NCBI GenBank assembly: GCA_947589225.1
Contig: CANQBC010000010.1
Coordinates: 1 to 64,000 of the forward strand
Source: an uncultured Oscillospiraceae bacterium
GTDB lineage: Bacteria; Bacillota; Clostridia; Oscillospirales; Oscillospiraceae
DNA: 64,000 bases
Reading direction: 5' to 3'
Shown: one piece after another, positions 44,528-53,835 of the stretch
Layout: the number at the start of each line of letters is the position of its first letter
Numbering within the stretch: the stretch's first letter is position 1
Translations under genes and position numbers: made by a program
The notes under the pieces: generated by a model
What the model was told of the DNA's origin: nothing
Database searches by the model: none
The model's input: the letters and a program-made list of their open reading frames with translations, nothing else

Positions 44528-44538
44528 ATTCTGACCCT

Positions 44539-45294
44539 TCATTCATTATCGTTAAGTAATACGCTCGTGTCCTCGCCCTCGCCCTCAAGAGTTATGCTGC
44601 CGTCGTGGCAGAGCTCCAGGATCGCGATGAAGGTCGCCACGAGCTCCGTCCGGCTGGCGCTTTTGCGAAATATGCCGCCAAGGGTCATGGGGCCGCGGGC
44701 GGTCAGCAGCTCAATGATCTGCTTGGTCTTTTCGGTGACGGAGAACACGATGCGCTCCGGAAAGCGGAACCCCGGCGGGTTATTGAAAGCGTTCACCGCG
44801 TCCTCACGGGCCAGCACACGGGCCATGGCGTTCACAAGGTCGCTCTTCTCATGGTAATATCTGTACTCCCTGTCCAGCGGGATATACTCCGGCGGTTTTA
44901 CCATGGTGCCCGCGCCGCGGGTGTACATTCCTCCCAGCTCTGGCATCACCTGCTTAAGCCTTTCAAATACATCCTTGTTGCGAAGGCGCTCCAGTGACTC
45001 GATAAGCTCCGTAAGCTCGTCCGTCTCCTCCCCGGCTGTTATAAGCATACGGGCCTTGATATACACAAGGTAGGAGGCCATCTGGACAAACTCGGAGGCG
45101 ATCTCCAGATCCATGGCCTTCATCTCGTCAAGCCAGGCAAGATACTGGTCGAGTAGATCGGCGATCTTGATGTCCTGGATCTCTATTTTATTCTTTTGCA
45201 GCAGCTGGAGAATAAGCGTCAGAGGCCCCTCAAAGTCCTCAAGCTCGTCACGCGTTCTGATGACTCCCTCCAGCCGAAAGGTAGGATTTTCCAT
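44539..45294 (-). CDS. scpA: Segregation and condensation protein A (kleisin)
   Basis: 251 residues; kleisin bridging the SMC dimer in chromosome condensation. The N-terminal FEGPLTLILQLLQKNKIEIQ and IADLLDQYLAWL are typical, as is the C-terminal winged helix. It lies 3 bases after the M50 protease gene. Confidence 0.94.
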   Translation of the reverse strand: MENPTFRLEGVIRTRDELEDFEGPLTLILQLLQKNKIEIQDIKIADLLDQYLAWLDEMKAMDLEIASEFVQMASYLVYIKARMLITAGEETDELTELIESLERLRNKDVFERLKQVMPELGGMYTRGAGTMVKPPEYIPLDREYRYYHEKSDLVNAMARVLAREDAVNAFNNPPGFRFPERIVFSVTEKTKQIIELLTARGPMTLGGIFRKSASRTELVATFIAILELCHDGSITLEGEGEDTSVLLNDNE

Positions 45295-45297
45295 TTT

Positions 45298-45978
45298 TCA
45301 CCTTATCAGGAGATGTGCCAGCCGGTAACCCCAGTTGGCAATGGCAAAAAGCTTATCAAACACAAAATAGACGGCGCTGTTCAGCGGCCCGGACAGCACG
45401 CCCGTCACGGCAAGGATCACAAGGAGGATCATGCCGTAGCGCTCATAACGCATCAAAGTCCAGTATGCCCGTTCGGGAATGACGGAATACAGAACCTTCG
45501 AGCCGTCAAGGGGCGGGATGGGGAAAAGATTGAAAATGGCGAAGGCCAGGCTCAGGTAGGCAGTCCTGTAAAGCATTCGGTAGAAGTATAACAGTACCTT
45601 TCCGTTACCCGACAGCACTGGTGTCATAAGGCCAAACAGGAAAAGGAATACAAGTGTTATAAGCACGTTGCAGACAGGCCCCGCGGCGGCGGAAATTGCC
45701 ATTCCGCGCTTGGGGTTTTTAAAGTTGCGCGCGTCGATGGGCACCGGTTTTGCCCAGCCAAAACCCACAAACGCCATCATAATAAATCCCATGAGGTCAA
45801 AGTGCTTCAGCGGGTTCAGGCTCAGGCGGCCAGATTTCTTTGCGGTATCGTCCCCCAGCTTCAGCGCCACATAGCCGTGGGCGCACTCGTGGAGGGTCAG
45901 GCAGATCAGCACCGGAACGACGGACATGAGCGCGTTCGTCAGCACCGACCAGTCGAGATTTTTCCAAATGTTCATCAT
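45298..45978 (-). CDS. Site-2 protease-family membrane metalloprotease (M50)
   Basis: 226 residues, about six transmembrane helices. The zinc site HECAH (HExxH) lies in the second helix region and the third ligand in FPIPPLDGSKV. It belongs to the YwhC/Rip3-like group that lies beside scpAB in Firmicutes; the substrate is unknown. It overlaps engB by 4 bases (ATGA). Confidence 0.92.
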   Translation of the reverse strand: MMNIWKNLDWSVLTNALMSVVPVLICLTLHECAHGYVALKLGDDTAKKSGRLSLNPLKHFDLMGFIMMAFVGFGWAKPVPIDARNFKNPKRGMAISAAAGPVCNVLITLVFLFLFGLMTPVLSGNGKVLLYFYRMLYRTAYLSLAFAIFNLFPIPPLDGSKVLYSVIPERAYWTLMRYERYGMILLVILAVTGVLSGPLNSAVYFVFDKLFAIANWGYRLAHLLIR

Positions 45979-46571
45979 GGCCGTCGATCCAGTCCCAGCG
46001 CCCAGTCCAGAGCGATAAGCAGGGCTTCCCTTTCCGAATGGGTCATAGCGGAGTAGTAGACGATGGGGGCGTCCTCGGAGAGATCCAGCGTCTCACGAAT
46101 CAGGGCGACATTTCCGGGAAGCTCGGATTTTTTGCATTTGTCCATCTTGTTCGCGACCACAATGGCGTTCACCCGGGACTGCCTGAACCAGTTCATCATT
46201 GTCAGATCGTCGGCCGTAGGCTTGTGGCGCGCGTCTACTATCTGGACGCCCAGGGTTATAAGGCCGGAGGCGAAGTAGTCCTCCATGAGTCTGCCCCATC
46301 TGTCCCGCTCCGCTTTTGAAACGGCGGCGTAGCCGTAACCGGGAAGGTCGACGATATAGAATTTCCCGTCAATGAGAAAATAATTGATTTGGGCGGTTTT
46401 CCCCGGGGAAGCCCCCACGCGGGCAAAATTTTTCCTTCCTACAATGGAGTTTATCACAGAGGACTTGCCCACGTTGGATCTTCCCACGAAGGCCGCCTGT
46501 GGCAGTCCGTCCCGGATAAAGCCCGCCGGGTCGACGGCGGATCTGATAAATTCTGCTTTTCGAAAATCCAT
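45975..46571 (-). CDS. engB: Ribosome biogenesis GTPase EngB/YsxC
   Basis: 198 residues. GTPase motifs GRSNVGKSSVINSI, DLPGYGYA, NKMDKCKK and the C-terminal SAMT. It helps 50S subunit assembly. The frame opens with TTG 46583, but ATG 46571 (MDFRKAEFIRSA) fits the family better. It follows the lon terminator. Confidence 0.94.
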   Translation of the reverse strand: MDFRKAEFIRSAVDPAGFIRDGLPQAAFVGRSNVGKSSVINSIVGRKNFARVGASPGKTAQINYFLIDGKFYIVDLPGYGYAAVSKAERDRWGRLMEDYFASGLITLGVQIVDARHKPTADDLTMMNWFRQSRVNAIVVANKMDKCKKSELPGNVALIRETLDLSEDAPIVYYSAMTHSEREALLIALDWALGLDRRP

Positions 46572-46591
46572 CTTTTTACCCAATGATCGCT

Positions 46592-46615
46592 AAAAAAGGC
46601 CGGTACGCCTTTTTT
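46592..46615 (-). terminator. Terminator after lon
   Basis: AAAAAAGGC (46592-46600) and its complement GCCTTTTTT (46607-46615) around CGGTAC; symmetric, works in both directions. It separates lon from engB. A promoter for engB would have to lie in the lon 3' end, or read-through is used. Confidence 0.75.
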
Positions 46616-46624
46616 GCGGTTTGC

Positions 46625-49162
46625 TCAATGTCTCAGATCGGCGCCCGTCCCCTTGCCGCCGCGCCTTGGCGCGTGTTTGGGCGCGGGCGTCTGGGCCGGC
46701 TCCGGCAGGATAAGGGCCGCGTCAATGACATCGTCGAGCCTTTCGGCGGCGACGAAGTTCAAAGACCTCCTCACCGCCTGGTCGATCTCCTCCAGATCCG
46801 GAAGATTGTCCTCCGGGATTATGACCGTCCTGACGCCGCGGCGGAGGGCGGCCATCGTCTTTTCCCTGAGCCCCCCGATGGGAAGCACGCGGCCGGTTAT
46901 GGTGATCTCGCCGGTCATGGCCACGTCGCGCCTCACAGGCGCTCCTGTGAGGGCGGATATAAGGGCCACGGCGATGGTGACGCCGGCGCTGGGGCCGTCC
47001 TTGGGCACCGCTCCCTCCGGGAAGTGGAGGTGGATGTCGTATTTTTTATAAAAGTCCTTGTCGATGCCCAGCTTATCGCATCTGGCGCGAATACAGCTTA
47101 CGGCCGCGCGGGCGGATTCGCGCATCACGTCTCCCAGGTTGCCCGTGAGCTCAAGCTTGCCTGAGCCCTCAAGGCAGGCGCACTCGACCTCCAGGATCTC
47201 GCCGCCCACCTGCGTCCAGGCAAGGCCGTTGACGACGCCGACCCGTTCGCGGAGGGACTGGCGTTCGGGTTTAAACTTTCTGGGGCCAAGGAGCTTTTCG
47301 AGGTTCGATACAGTCACGGAGAGCGACGCGCCCCGACCGTCGGCAATGAGCATATCCGCCTTGCGGCAAAGGTGAGCGATCTCCCGCTCGAGCTGGCGGA
47401 CGCCGGACTCGCGGGTGTAGCCGGAAATCAGCTCCCGGACGGCGTTGTCTGCGATGCGCAGGGTTCTGGCGTTGAGGCTGTGCTTTTTGCGCTGTTTGGG
47501 AATAAGGTGCTTTTTGGCGATCTGAAGCTTCTCCTCATCGGTGTAGCTGGTTATCTCAATGACCTCCATGCGGTCAAGGAGGGGCCTGGGTATGGTGTCC
47601 ACGGTGTTTGCCGTGGCGATGAACATGACGTTCGATAGGTCGAAGGGGATCTCCAGGAAATGGTCCCGGAAAGCGTGGTTCTGCTCCGGATCCAGCGCTT
47701 CCAGGAGGGCGCTGGCCGGGTCGCCCTTATAGTCGCGGCCCAGCTTGTCGATCTCGTCAAGAACCACCAGGGGATTATTCGTGCCCGCCTGGGTCATGGC
47801 CGTCATGATACGCCCCGGCATGGAGCCGATATAGGTCTTTCGATGGCCGCGAATGTCTGCCTCGTCGTGGATGCCGCCCAGGCTCATACGGGCGAGCTTG
47901 CGGTTCATGGCGCCCGCGATGGATATGGCGATGGAGGTCTTACCCACGCCGGGAGGGCCCACAAGGCATATGATGCCGCCCTTTACATCCGGTGACACAC
48001 ACCGCACGGCGAGAGATTCCAGTATTCTCTCCTTGACCTTCTGCAGGCCGAAGTGGTCGCGGTCAAGTATGCGCCGCGCCTCCTCAATGTTGAGTCTCTC
48101 CTTTGTGGAGCTGTGCCAGGGAAGCTCCAGGACAGCGTCAAGGTATGTGCGGATGACCGACGCCTCCGCGGAGATCATTGGCTGCTTGGAGAGGCGGTCG
48201 TTCTCCTTGAGGAGCTTTTCGGTGATCTCGTCGGAGAGGTCGAGGGCGAGTATCTTCTGCCGGTACTCCTCTATCTCCGAGTAGTCGTCCTCGCCGAGCT
48301 CCGACTGCAGGACGCGGATATGCTCGCGCAGGATCTGCTCACGGTGGCCGCGGGCCATCTGTTCATCCACCTTGCGGCCTATGTCGCGCTCAACGTCAAG
48401 GATCTCCACGGACTGACGGAGAATATCCACTACGGCCTTGAGGCGCTTAACCGGATCCAAAAGCTCCAATATAAGCTGCTTTTGATCGGCACGCAGCGCG
48501 ATGGACTGGGCTATGGAGTCGGCAACACCGCCGATATCCCCGGACATGCCGGACTGCTCAAGCCTTTCGGTGCCGCTTGCGGGACTGCCCAGCAGCTCGG
48601 AGTGGCGGCGGTAAAGCTCGACAGCGGCGCTGAGAAGGGCGCGTATCCTTGGCGTCACCCGGATATTCTCGTCGCTCAGCATCATGACCGAGGCGACCGT
48701 GTGGTCGCCGGCGTCGGACTTTTCCATGATCGTGGCGCGGGAAACGCCGGTGACCATGGCAACGATCCCGCCGCCGGGGATGTGGAAATAGTGGTCGGCG
48801 GTGCAGACTGTACCCAGATAGACGGCGGGGGATCCCTCAGAGGCGGACGCGCCATCGAAGGCTGTCATCTCTTCCGCGTCTGTGAGGAGCTTCATCGCCT
48901 CCTCATCGGTCGTGCCGCCGTCAGAACGGGTTTCCCCGGATGGGCCGTCTGAAACGGCCTCATAATCCTCGCCGCCCGCGCAAGGCTCCTCGTTGATCAG
49001 CACAAAAGCATGGCTCTCGCCCCGAAAACACTTGAAAAGCGCGGCCAGGTTCCTGGGATCCTCCTCCATCAGCTTCACGGTCATGCCCGGAAATACCGAC
49101 ACTCCCTGTACGGAAACCACGGGAAGCTCCTCAACAGGGAGCTCGTCATATAGTTCGTTCAT
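46625..49162 (-). CDS. lon: ATP-dependent protease Lon
   Basis: 845 residues. The N-terminal LAN domain is followed by an AAA+ module with GPPGVGKTS (Walker A) and VVLDEIDK (Walker B). The protease domain has the catalytic Ser in [10 protein letters not shown] and Lys in [10 protein letters not shown]. It carries an unusual Gly/Glu/Ser/Thr-rich insertion of about 50 residues in the LAN domain (~70-120), and a Pro/Ala/basic tail. ATG 49162 has GAGG upstream; the frame could start 11 codons earlier. Follows clpX. Confidence 0.95.
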   Translation of the reverse strand: MNELYDELPVEELPVVSVQGVSVFPGMTVKLMEEDPRNLAALFKCFRGESHAFVLINEEPCAGGEDYEAVSDGPSGETRSDGGTTDEEAMKLLTDAEEMTAFDGASASEGSPAVYLGTVCTADHYFHIPGGGIVAMVTGVSRATIMEKSDAGDHTVASVMMLSDENIRVTPRIRALLSAAVELYRRHSELLGSPASGTERLEQSGMSGDIGGVADSIAQSIALRADQKQLILELLDPVKRLKAVVDILRQSVEILDVERDIGRKVDEQMARGHREQILREHIRVLQSELGEDDYSEIEEYRQKILALDLSDEITEKLLKENDRLSKQPMISAEASVIRTYLDAVLELPWHSSTKERLNIEEARRILDRDHFGLQKVKERILESLAVRCVSPDVKGGIICLVGPPGVGKTSIAISIAGAMNRKLARMSLGGIHDEADIRGHRKTYIGSMPGRIMTAMTQAGTNNPLVVLDEIDKLGRDYKGDPASALLEALDPEQNHAFRDHFLEIPFDLSNVMFIATANTVDTIPRPLLDRMEVIEITSYTDEEKLQIAKKHLIPKQRKKHSLNARTLRIADNAVRELISGYTRESGVRQLEREIAHLCRKADMLIADGRGASLSVTVSNLEKLLGPRKFKPERQSLRERVGVVNGLAWTQVGGEILEVECACLEGSGKLELTGNLGDVMRESARAAVSCIRARCDKLGIDKDFYKKYDIHLHFPEGAVPKDGPSAGVTIAVALISALTGAPVRRDVAMTGEITITGRVLPIGGLREKTMAALRRGVRTVIIPEDNLPDLEEIDQAVRRSLNFVAAERLDDVIDAALILPEPAQTPAPKHAPRRGGKGTGADLRH

Positions 49163-49213
49163 ATCAAAAACCTCACTGGGGGTATACATAATCATTTATG
49201 GCTGAATTACACG

Positions 49214-49242
49214 CAAGAGCCGCACGGATGGTGCAGCTCTTG
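49214..49242 (-). terminator. Hairpin between clpX and lon
   Basis: A 12-bp stem with one mismatch or wobble (CAAGAGCCGCAC with GTGCAGCTCTTG) and a 5-base loop, 11 bases after the clpX stop. There is no T-run, so it may be a weak terminator or an mRNA processing/stability hairpin. Confidence 0.45.
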
Positions 49243-49252
49243 TCTCTCGGGT

Positions 49253-50545
49253 CTATATCGCTTCCGCGTCCGGGTCGATACGGGGTCTCGGCCTTACGTG
49301 TACCCGGGGCTTGGCTCCCTCGGTGACACACTCGCGGGTGACAGTCACACGGTCAACGCGCTCCTCGGAGGGTATCTCGAACATGATGTCCGTCAGTATC
49401 CCCTCCACGACGCTGCGCAGGCCGCGTGCGCCGATATCCATGGCAATGGCCTTGTCGGCTATCGCCTCCAAAGCCGCGTCGTCAAACTCAAGGTCGACCC
49501 GGTCATAGCTCATGAGCGCCTTGTACTGGCGTGTCAGGGCGTTCTTGGGCTCCTTGAGGATACGCACAAGATCCTCGCGGGTGAGCTGCCGCATGGGTAC
49601 CAGCACGGGCATACGCCCTATGAGCTCGGGGATAATACCGAACTTCAAAAGGTCATGGGACTGCACCTGCTCCAAAATATCGCCGATGTCCTTCTCGCTC
49701 TTCGTCTTGATCTCCGCGCCGAAACCCATGGATTTTTTATCAAGGCGGTGCTCGATGATCTTATCGATGCCGTCAAAGGCGCCGCCGCAGATAAAGAGGA
49801 TGTTGGTGGTGTCCATGGCGATGAACTCCTGATGGGGGTGCTTGCGCCCGCCCTGGGGCGGCACGTTGGCCACAGTCCCCTCAAGGAGCTTCAACAGCGC
49901 CTGCTGGACGCCCTCGCCGGACACGTCGCGGGTGATGGATGTGTTTTCGCTCTTGCGGGCTATCTTATCGATCTCGTCGATGTAAATGATACCGCGCTCG
50001 GCCAGAGGCACGTTGAAGTCCGCCGCCTGGAGGAGCCTCAGGAGTATATTCTCCACGTCGTCTCCCACATAGCCGGCCTCGGTGAGCGTGGTGGCGTCGG
50101 CAATGGCAAAAGGCACATCAAGCATGCGGGCAAGGGTCTGGGCAAACATGGTCTTCCCGGACCCGGTGGGGCCAACGATGAGGATATTACTCTTTTGGAT
50201 CTCCGTGTCGTTGCCGGACTGGCAGAAGATACGCTTATAATGGTTATAGACAGCCACGGACAGGGCTATCTTGGCTCTGTCCTGGCCGATAATATACTGA
50301 TCCAGGTACTCCTTTATCTTGACAGGCTTGGGAAGCCTCCTCGCCATTTCAAAGCCGTCCAGCTCCCGGTCGTTTTTCGGGTCGAAGTCGTCCTCATCCT
50401 CCCAGCCGTCACGGATGATGTCGTGGCAAAGCTCCACGCACTCGTCGCAGATGTTAGCGTACTGGCCAGTGAATAGCCGGTGTACCTGGCTCTGGGGTCT
50501 TCCGCAGAAATCGCAGCGCGGTGAATACTCTTCAATATTAGGCAT
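49253..50545 (-). CDS. clpX: ATP-dependent Clp protease ATP-binding subunit ClpX
   Basis: 430 residues. The zinc-binding N-terminus is CDFCGRPQ...CDECVELC. The AAA+ module has [15 protein letters not shown] (Walker A), IIYIDEIDK (Walker B) and the ClpP-docking IGF-like loop region near KSMGFGAEI. It unfolds tagged substrates and feeds them to ClpP, encoded just upstream (31-base gap). Confidence 0.96.
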   Translation of the reverse strand: MPNIEEYSPRCDFCGRPQSQVHRLFTGQYANICDECVELCHDIIRDGWEDEDDFDPKNDRELDGFEMARRLPKPVKIKEYLDQYIIGQDRAKIALSVAVYNHYKRIFCQSGNDTEIQKSNILIVGPTGSGKTMFAQTLARMLDVPFAIADATTLTEAGYVGDDVENILLRLLQAADFNVPLAERGIIYIDEIDKIARKSENTSITRDVSGEGVQQALLKLLEGTVANVPPQGGRKHPHQEFIAMDTTNILFICGGAFDGIDKIIEHRLDKKSMGFGAEIKTKSEKDIGDILEQVQSHDLLKFGIIPELIGRMPVLVPMRQLTREDLVRILKEPKNALTRQYKALMSYDRVDLEFDDAALEAIADKAIAMDIGARGLRSVVEGILTDIMFEIPSEERVDRVTVTRECVTEGAKPRVHVRPRPRIDPDAEAI

Positions 50546-50576
50546 TACTGCTGTCCTTTCGGTCGATCCGGCCTTT

Positions 50577-51158
50577 TCATCTGCTGGTGATGACCTTGTC
50601 GATGAGGCCGAACTCGAGAGCCTCCTCCGGGCTCATGAAATTGTCGCGCTCACAGGCGTCGCGGATGACGTCCACCGGCTTTCCGGTGTTCTCGGACATG
50701 ATAGCGTTTATCTTGTCCTTTATCCTCTCGATGCGGCGAAGGTGGATGGCCATGTCGGTGACCTGTCCCTGGGTGCCGGCGGAGGGCTGATGGATCATAA
50801 TCTCGGAGTTGGGAAGCGCAAGGCGCTTGCCCTTTGCGCCGGAGCTCAATAGGAACGCGGCCATGCTGGCGGCCATACCGATGCAAATGGTGGAGACATC
50901 ACACTTGATGTACTTCATCGTGTCGTAAATGGCCATGCCGGAGGTGATGGAGCCGCCGGGGGAATTGATGTAAAACTGGATGTCCTTGTCCGGATCCTGC
51001 GCCTCGAGGAAAAGAAACTGCGCCACGACAAGACTGGCGGTGGTGTCGTTAACCTCCTCGCCCAGAAATACAATGCGGTCGTTGAGAAGGCGGGAGAAAA
51101 TATCGTAGCTTCTCTCGCCGCGGCTTGTCTGCTCCACTACATACGGTACCAAACTCAT
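50577..51158 (-). CDS. clpP: ATP-dependent Clp protease proteolytic subunit ClpP
   Basis: 193 residues; catalytic triad Ser in [14 protein letters not shown], His in MIHQPSAG and Asp in [11 protein letters not shown]. Forms the tetradecameric chamber used by ClpX. GGAGG lies before ATG 51158. The tig-clpP gap (107 bases) can form an interrupted stem around 51190-51230. Confidence 0.96.
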   Translation of the reverse strand: MSLVPYVVEQTSRGERSYDIFSRLLNDRIVFLGEEVNDTTASLVVAQFLFLEAQDPDKDIQFYINSPGGSITSGMAIYDTMKYIKCDVSTICIGMAASMAAFLLSSGAKGKRLALPNSEIMIHQPSAGTQGQVTDMAIHLRRIERIKDKINAIMSENTGKPVDVIRDACERDNFMSPEEALEFGLIDKVITSR

Positions 51159-51265
51159 TGTAAAACCTCCAAATTCGCAAATTACCTGTAAACGGATCCT
51201 CTCCCCCGGTTGACCTCCGAGGGGAACCGCTTCCTACAATATTAGCCGATCCGCAGGCAGTTTAT

Positions 51266-52576
51266 TCACCCCTCAGCGGGAGTCTCCGGCTTCTTCTCTT
51301 TCTTTTCGACAACGGCCGTGTCGAGAACCAGGGCCTTGGCCTTTTCCAGCTTCAGGCCGGTCTTGACGGAGTCGGCGGCAACGGCGCGCTTAACGTCCTC
51401 GACCCCCATCTTGTACTGATCGGCAAGGCGCTGATATTCCTTCTCCACGTCCTCGTCGGACACGGGGAAGTCCTCGGTCTTTGCGATGTACTCGAATGCC
51501 AGATCCAGCCTTATCTGCTTCTCGGCGGTGGGGCGGGAGCTCTGACGGAACTGGTCGACGGACATACCCATCATGTTGAAATACTGCTCCATATCCAGTC
51601 CCTGGGAAGCCAGATTATAGCGGAAGTTGGACATCATCTGCTCCACCTGCTCGTCGATCATGGCATCGGGGATCTCGCACTCCACCTTATCGGCGAGGCG
51701 GCTCATGACAACCTCCTCAAAGGCGGACTGAGCCTCCGCCCGGCGGCGCTCGCTCAGTTCCTCGCGGACGTTGGCTGTGTACTGCTCAAAAGTGTCAAAC
51801 TCGGACACGTCCTTGGCAAACTCGTCGTCAAGCTCGGGAAGCTCCTTTGCCTTGACCTCATGTACATGGACCTTGAAGGTGGCGTCCTTGCCCGCAAGCT
51901 CGGGGGCGTATGCCTCGGGGAATGTCACGTTCACGTCGCAGTCCTCGCCGGCGGATTTGCCGACAAGCTGCTCTTCAAAGCCGGGGATAAACTGTCCGGA
52001 ACCCAGCTCCAGGTCGTGGTTCTCCCCCTTGCCGCCCTCGAAAGGAATCCCGTCGATGAAGCCCTCAAAATCGATGGTGACGATATCGCCGTTCCTAGCC
52101 TCGCGCTCCACCGCCTCGATGCGGGCGTTCTGTTCACGGACATGCTCGATCTCATGCTCCACATCCTTCTTGGTTATACGGACGGCGGGCTTGGGTGCCT
52201 CTATTCCCTTGTAGCCCTCGAGCTTGACCTCGGGGTACAGGGATACACGGAATTTGATGGAGAGGGATCTGTCCTCGCCGATGTCAAAGTCCATAATCGA
52301 GGGGCGTCCGACGGTGTCGACGGCCTGTTCACGGATCCCGGCCTCAAGCGCCTCAGGAGCCAGCGCCTCAACGGCGTCCTCATAGAAAGCGCCCTGGCCG
52401 TACATGGCCTCGATCATCTTTCGGGGGGCCTTGCCCTTACGGAAGCCGGGGATCTGGATCCGGCCGCGGCCCTTGAGGTATGCCTTCTGTACGGCGGCCT
52501 CAAACTCCTCGGGCGTCACGAGTACGGTAAGCTCGGCTGTGTTTTTCTCTTTCTTCTCAAATTCCTTAACGTTCAT
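51266..52576 (-). CDS. tig: Trigger factor
   Basis: 436 residues. The N-terminal ribosome-binding domain contains GFRKGKAPRKMIE. The middle FKBP-type PPIase domain is seen in VTIDFEGFIDG and the C-terminal chaperone arms follow. It is the first chaperone to meet nascent chains. AGGAGG lies before the ATG. A strong promoter starts the tig-clpP-clpX run. Confidence 0.95.
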   Translation of the reverse strand: MNVKEFEKKEKNTAELTVLVTPEEFEAAVQKAYLKGRGRIQIPGFRKGKAPRKMIEAMYGQGAFYEDAVEALAPEALEAGIREQAVDTVGRPSIMDFDIGEDRSLSIKFRVSLYPEVKLEGYKGIEAPKPAVRITKKDVEHEIEHVREQNARIEAVEREARNGDIVTIDFEGFIDGIPFEGGKGENHDLELGSGQFIPGFEEQLVGKSAGEDCDVNVTFPEAYAPELAGKDATFKVHVHEVKAKELPELDDEFAKDVSEFDTFEQYTANVREELSERRRAEAQSAFEEVVMSRLADKVECEIPDAMIDEQVEQMMSNFRYNLASQGLDMEQYFNMMGMSVDQFRQSSRPTAEKQIRLDLAFEYIAKTEDFPVSDEDVEKEYQRLADQYKMGVEDVKRAVAADSVKTGLKLEKAKALVLDTAVVEKKEKKPETPAEG

Positions 52577-52623
52577 GGGGTTTGTCCTCCTGTCTTCTTG
52601 CCGCTTTTACGGGCATCTTTGAT

Positions 52624-52651
52624 ATTATAACAGAGATTGGCGGATTTGCAA
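52624..52651 (-). promoter_or_regulatory. Sigma-A promoter of the tig-clpP-clpX operon
   Basis: Minus strand: TTGCAA (52651-52646), 16-bp spacer, TATAAT (52629-52624), about 40 bases before the start of tig. No CtsR or CIRCE repeat was seen next to it. Confidence 0.78.
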
Positions 52652-52667
52652 ACATTTTTCATACAAA

Positions 52668-53354
52668 TCACATTATTTTTATTGGCCTGAACCTGAGATG
52701 GTCGGCGGAAATGAGCTTATATCGTATCCCCCGGTCTGTACCCTCAAAGGCGAGCGACCGGCCGGCGCCGTGGATGTGGCCGTAGAAGCACTCCCGTACG
52801 CCGTATCTCTCCATCGCCTCGATCAACCCTTCGGCGTAAAATTTGCCGAATATGGGCGGGTAATGGAGAAAGACGAGCTTGCGCTCACACTCCCCCGCCG
52901 CCTTCAGACTGGCCTCAAGACGCTGGATCTCCCTCAGCATGATTTTTTTGTCGTGCTCCCCCGGATTCTCGCTGGGGCACATCCAGCCGCGGGTACCGCA
53001 GATAGCGGCGCCGCCGTAAAAAAAGCAGTTGTTGTTCAAAATATCTATGGATTCGATACCGTTTTCCGCGAAAAACGTTTTTGCCTTCGTGGCGGTGCTC
53101 CACCAGTAGTCGTGATTGCCCTTCAGGATAATCTTCCTTCCGGGGAGGCCGTCGATGAATTTAAAATCCAATAGACAGCTTTTCATATCCATGCCCCAGG
53201 TGAGATCCCCGCAGATCACCGTTATATCCTCCGGGCTCACGGCTCCGAAGCCCTCAAGGAGCTTTTGGGCATGGCCGGCCCACTCAGGCCCGAAAATATC
53301 CATGGGCTTGTCCGTCTCAAAGGACAGGTGAAGATCGCCGATCGTCCAGAGCAT
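52668..53354 (-). CDS. Metallophosphoesterase
   Basis: 228 residues, calcineurin-like fold. Metal-binding motifs are GDLHLS, GDLTWG, GNHDYWW, HYPP and GHIHG. It is the type annotated as a serine/threonine phosphatase-like or YkuE-like cytosolic enzyme in Clostridia; the substrate is unknown. GAGG before ATG 53354. It is followed by the tig promoter within about 20-45 bases of its stop. Confidence 0.88.
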   Translation of the reverse strand: MLWTIGDLHLSFETDKPMDIFGPEWAGHAQKLLEGFGAVSPEDITVICGDLTWGMDMKSCLLDFKFIDGLPGRKIILKGNHDYWWSTATKAKTFFAENGIESIDILNNNCFFYGGAAICGTRGWMCPSENPGEHDKKIMLREIQRLEASLKAAGECERKLVFLHYPPIFGKFYAEGLIEAMERYGVRECFYGHIHGAGRSLAFEGTDRGIRYKLISADHLRFRPIKIM

Positions 53355-53367
53355 TTTGACCTCCCAT

Positions 53368-53397
53368 GAATAATTACATCAAACGGTGCTGATAATA
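53368..53397 (+). promoter_or_regulatory. Possible sigma-G/F promoter of the DUF1540 gene
   Basis: GAATA (53368-53372), 18 bp, GATAATA (53391-53397). This matches the sigma-G consensus at all positions except the first base of the -10. A tentative call. Confidence 0.35.
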
Positions 53398-53428
53398 AGA
53401 GGGAATAAATCCGAAAGGGGAAAAGATC

Positions 53429-53611
53429 ATGAGCGAAAACATAAATTCCTGCGGCGACAAGCTTCCCGGCGTGGGCTGCGACGTGGTGAGCTGCAAGTAC
53501 CACGGCACCGACGGGCACTGTCACGCCGACTCCATCGTTGTGGAGTCCCACTCCGCCATCCGCAAGGCCGAGACCTTCTGCGGAACCTTTGAGGCGAAAG
53601 CCTCCATGTAA
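53429..53611 (+). CDS. DUF1540 protein, small Cys-rich
   Basis: 60 residues from ATG 53429 behind AAAGGGG. One DUF1540 motif is present, with Cys at GCDVVSCKYH, GHCHADSI and ETFCGTF, a pattern that could bind zinc. DUF1540 proteins are common in spore-forming Clostridia, without known function. It is a plus-strand gene in a minus-strand region, with a divergent phosphoesterase gene to its left. Confidence 0.85.
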   Translation: MSENINSCGDKLPGVGCDVVSCKYHGTDGHCHADSIVVESHSAIRKAETFCGTFEAKASM

Positions 53612-53613
53612 GG

Positions 53614-53646
53614 TTGTCGGAAACGGCCGGTGGCCTTTTTCGACAA
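53614..53646 (+). terminator. Terminator after the DUF1540 gene
   Basis: An extended hairpin: TTGTCG pairs with CGACAA, then AAA with TTT and GGCC with GGCC around GGT, with one wobble and one mismatch. It begins three bases after the stop codon. Confidence 0.6.
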
Positions 53647-53658
53647 AGGGGAACGCGC

Positions 53659-53691
53659 GGGGGAATTTCGTAAATTTTACGAAATTCCCCC
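53659..53691. repeat. 33-bp near-perfect palindrome
   Basis: GGGGGAATTTCGTAAA (53659-53674), a single T, then its exact complement. It lies in the 224-base convergent gap between the DUF1540 and thrC genes. Around it are a GC-rich hairpin (GGCCCGCAGGGCC at about 53718) and a stem AGGACA-CC-TGTCCT at about 53753-53766. The run of hairpins may be a composite terminator or a palindromic intergenic repeat. Confidence 0.6.
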
Positions 53692-53835
53692 TGCCGTTTC
53701 GGCGCGCACGGCCCGCAGGGCCGCGCACTTTCAAAACAAAAGGGATCTTTTCCAGGACACCTGTCCTTGGGAAAAAATCAAATTGAAGTTTTTTCCTATC
53801 ATCCGGATCGGATTTTGCATCCGATACATATCATA

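Noticed and set aside
49298..50476. 392-codon plus-strand frame opposite clpX
   Set aside because: Antisense shadow of clpX, no ribosome site, low-complexity His/Gly/Leu-rich product.
53237..53734. 165-codon minus-strand frame upstream of the phosphoesterase
   Set aside because: Runs through the DUF1540 gene, its terminator and the palindrome, with an Arg/Gly/Phe-rich nonsense product.
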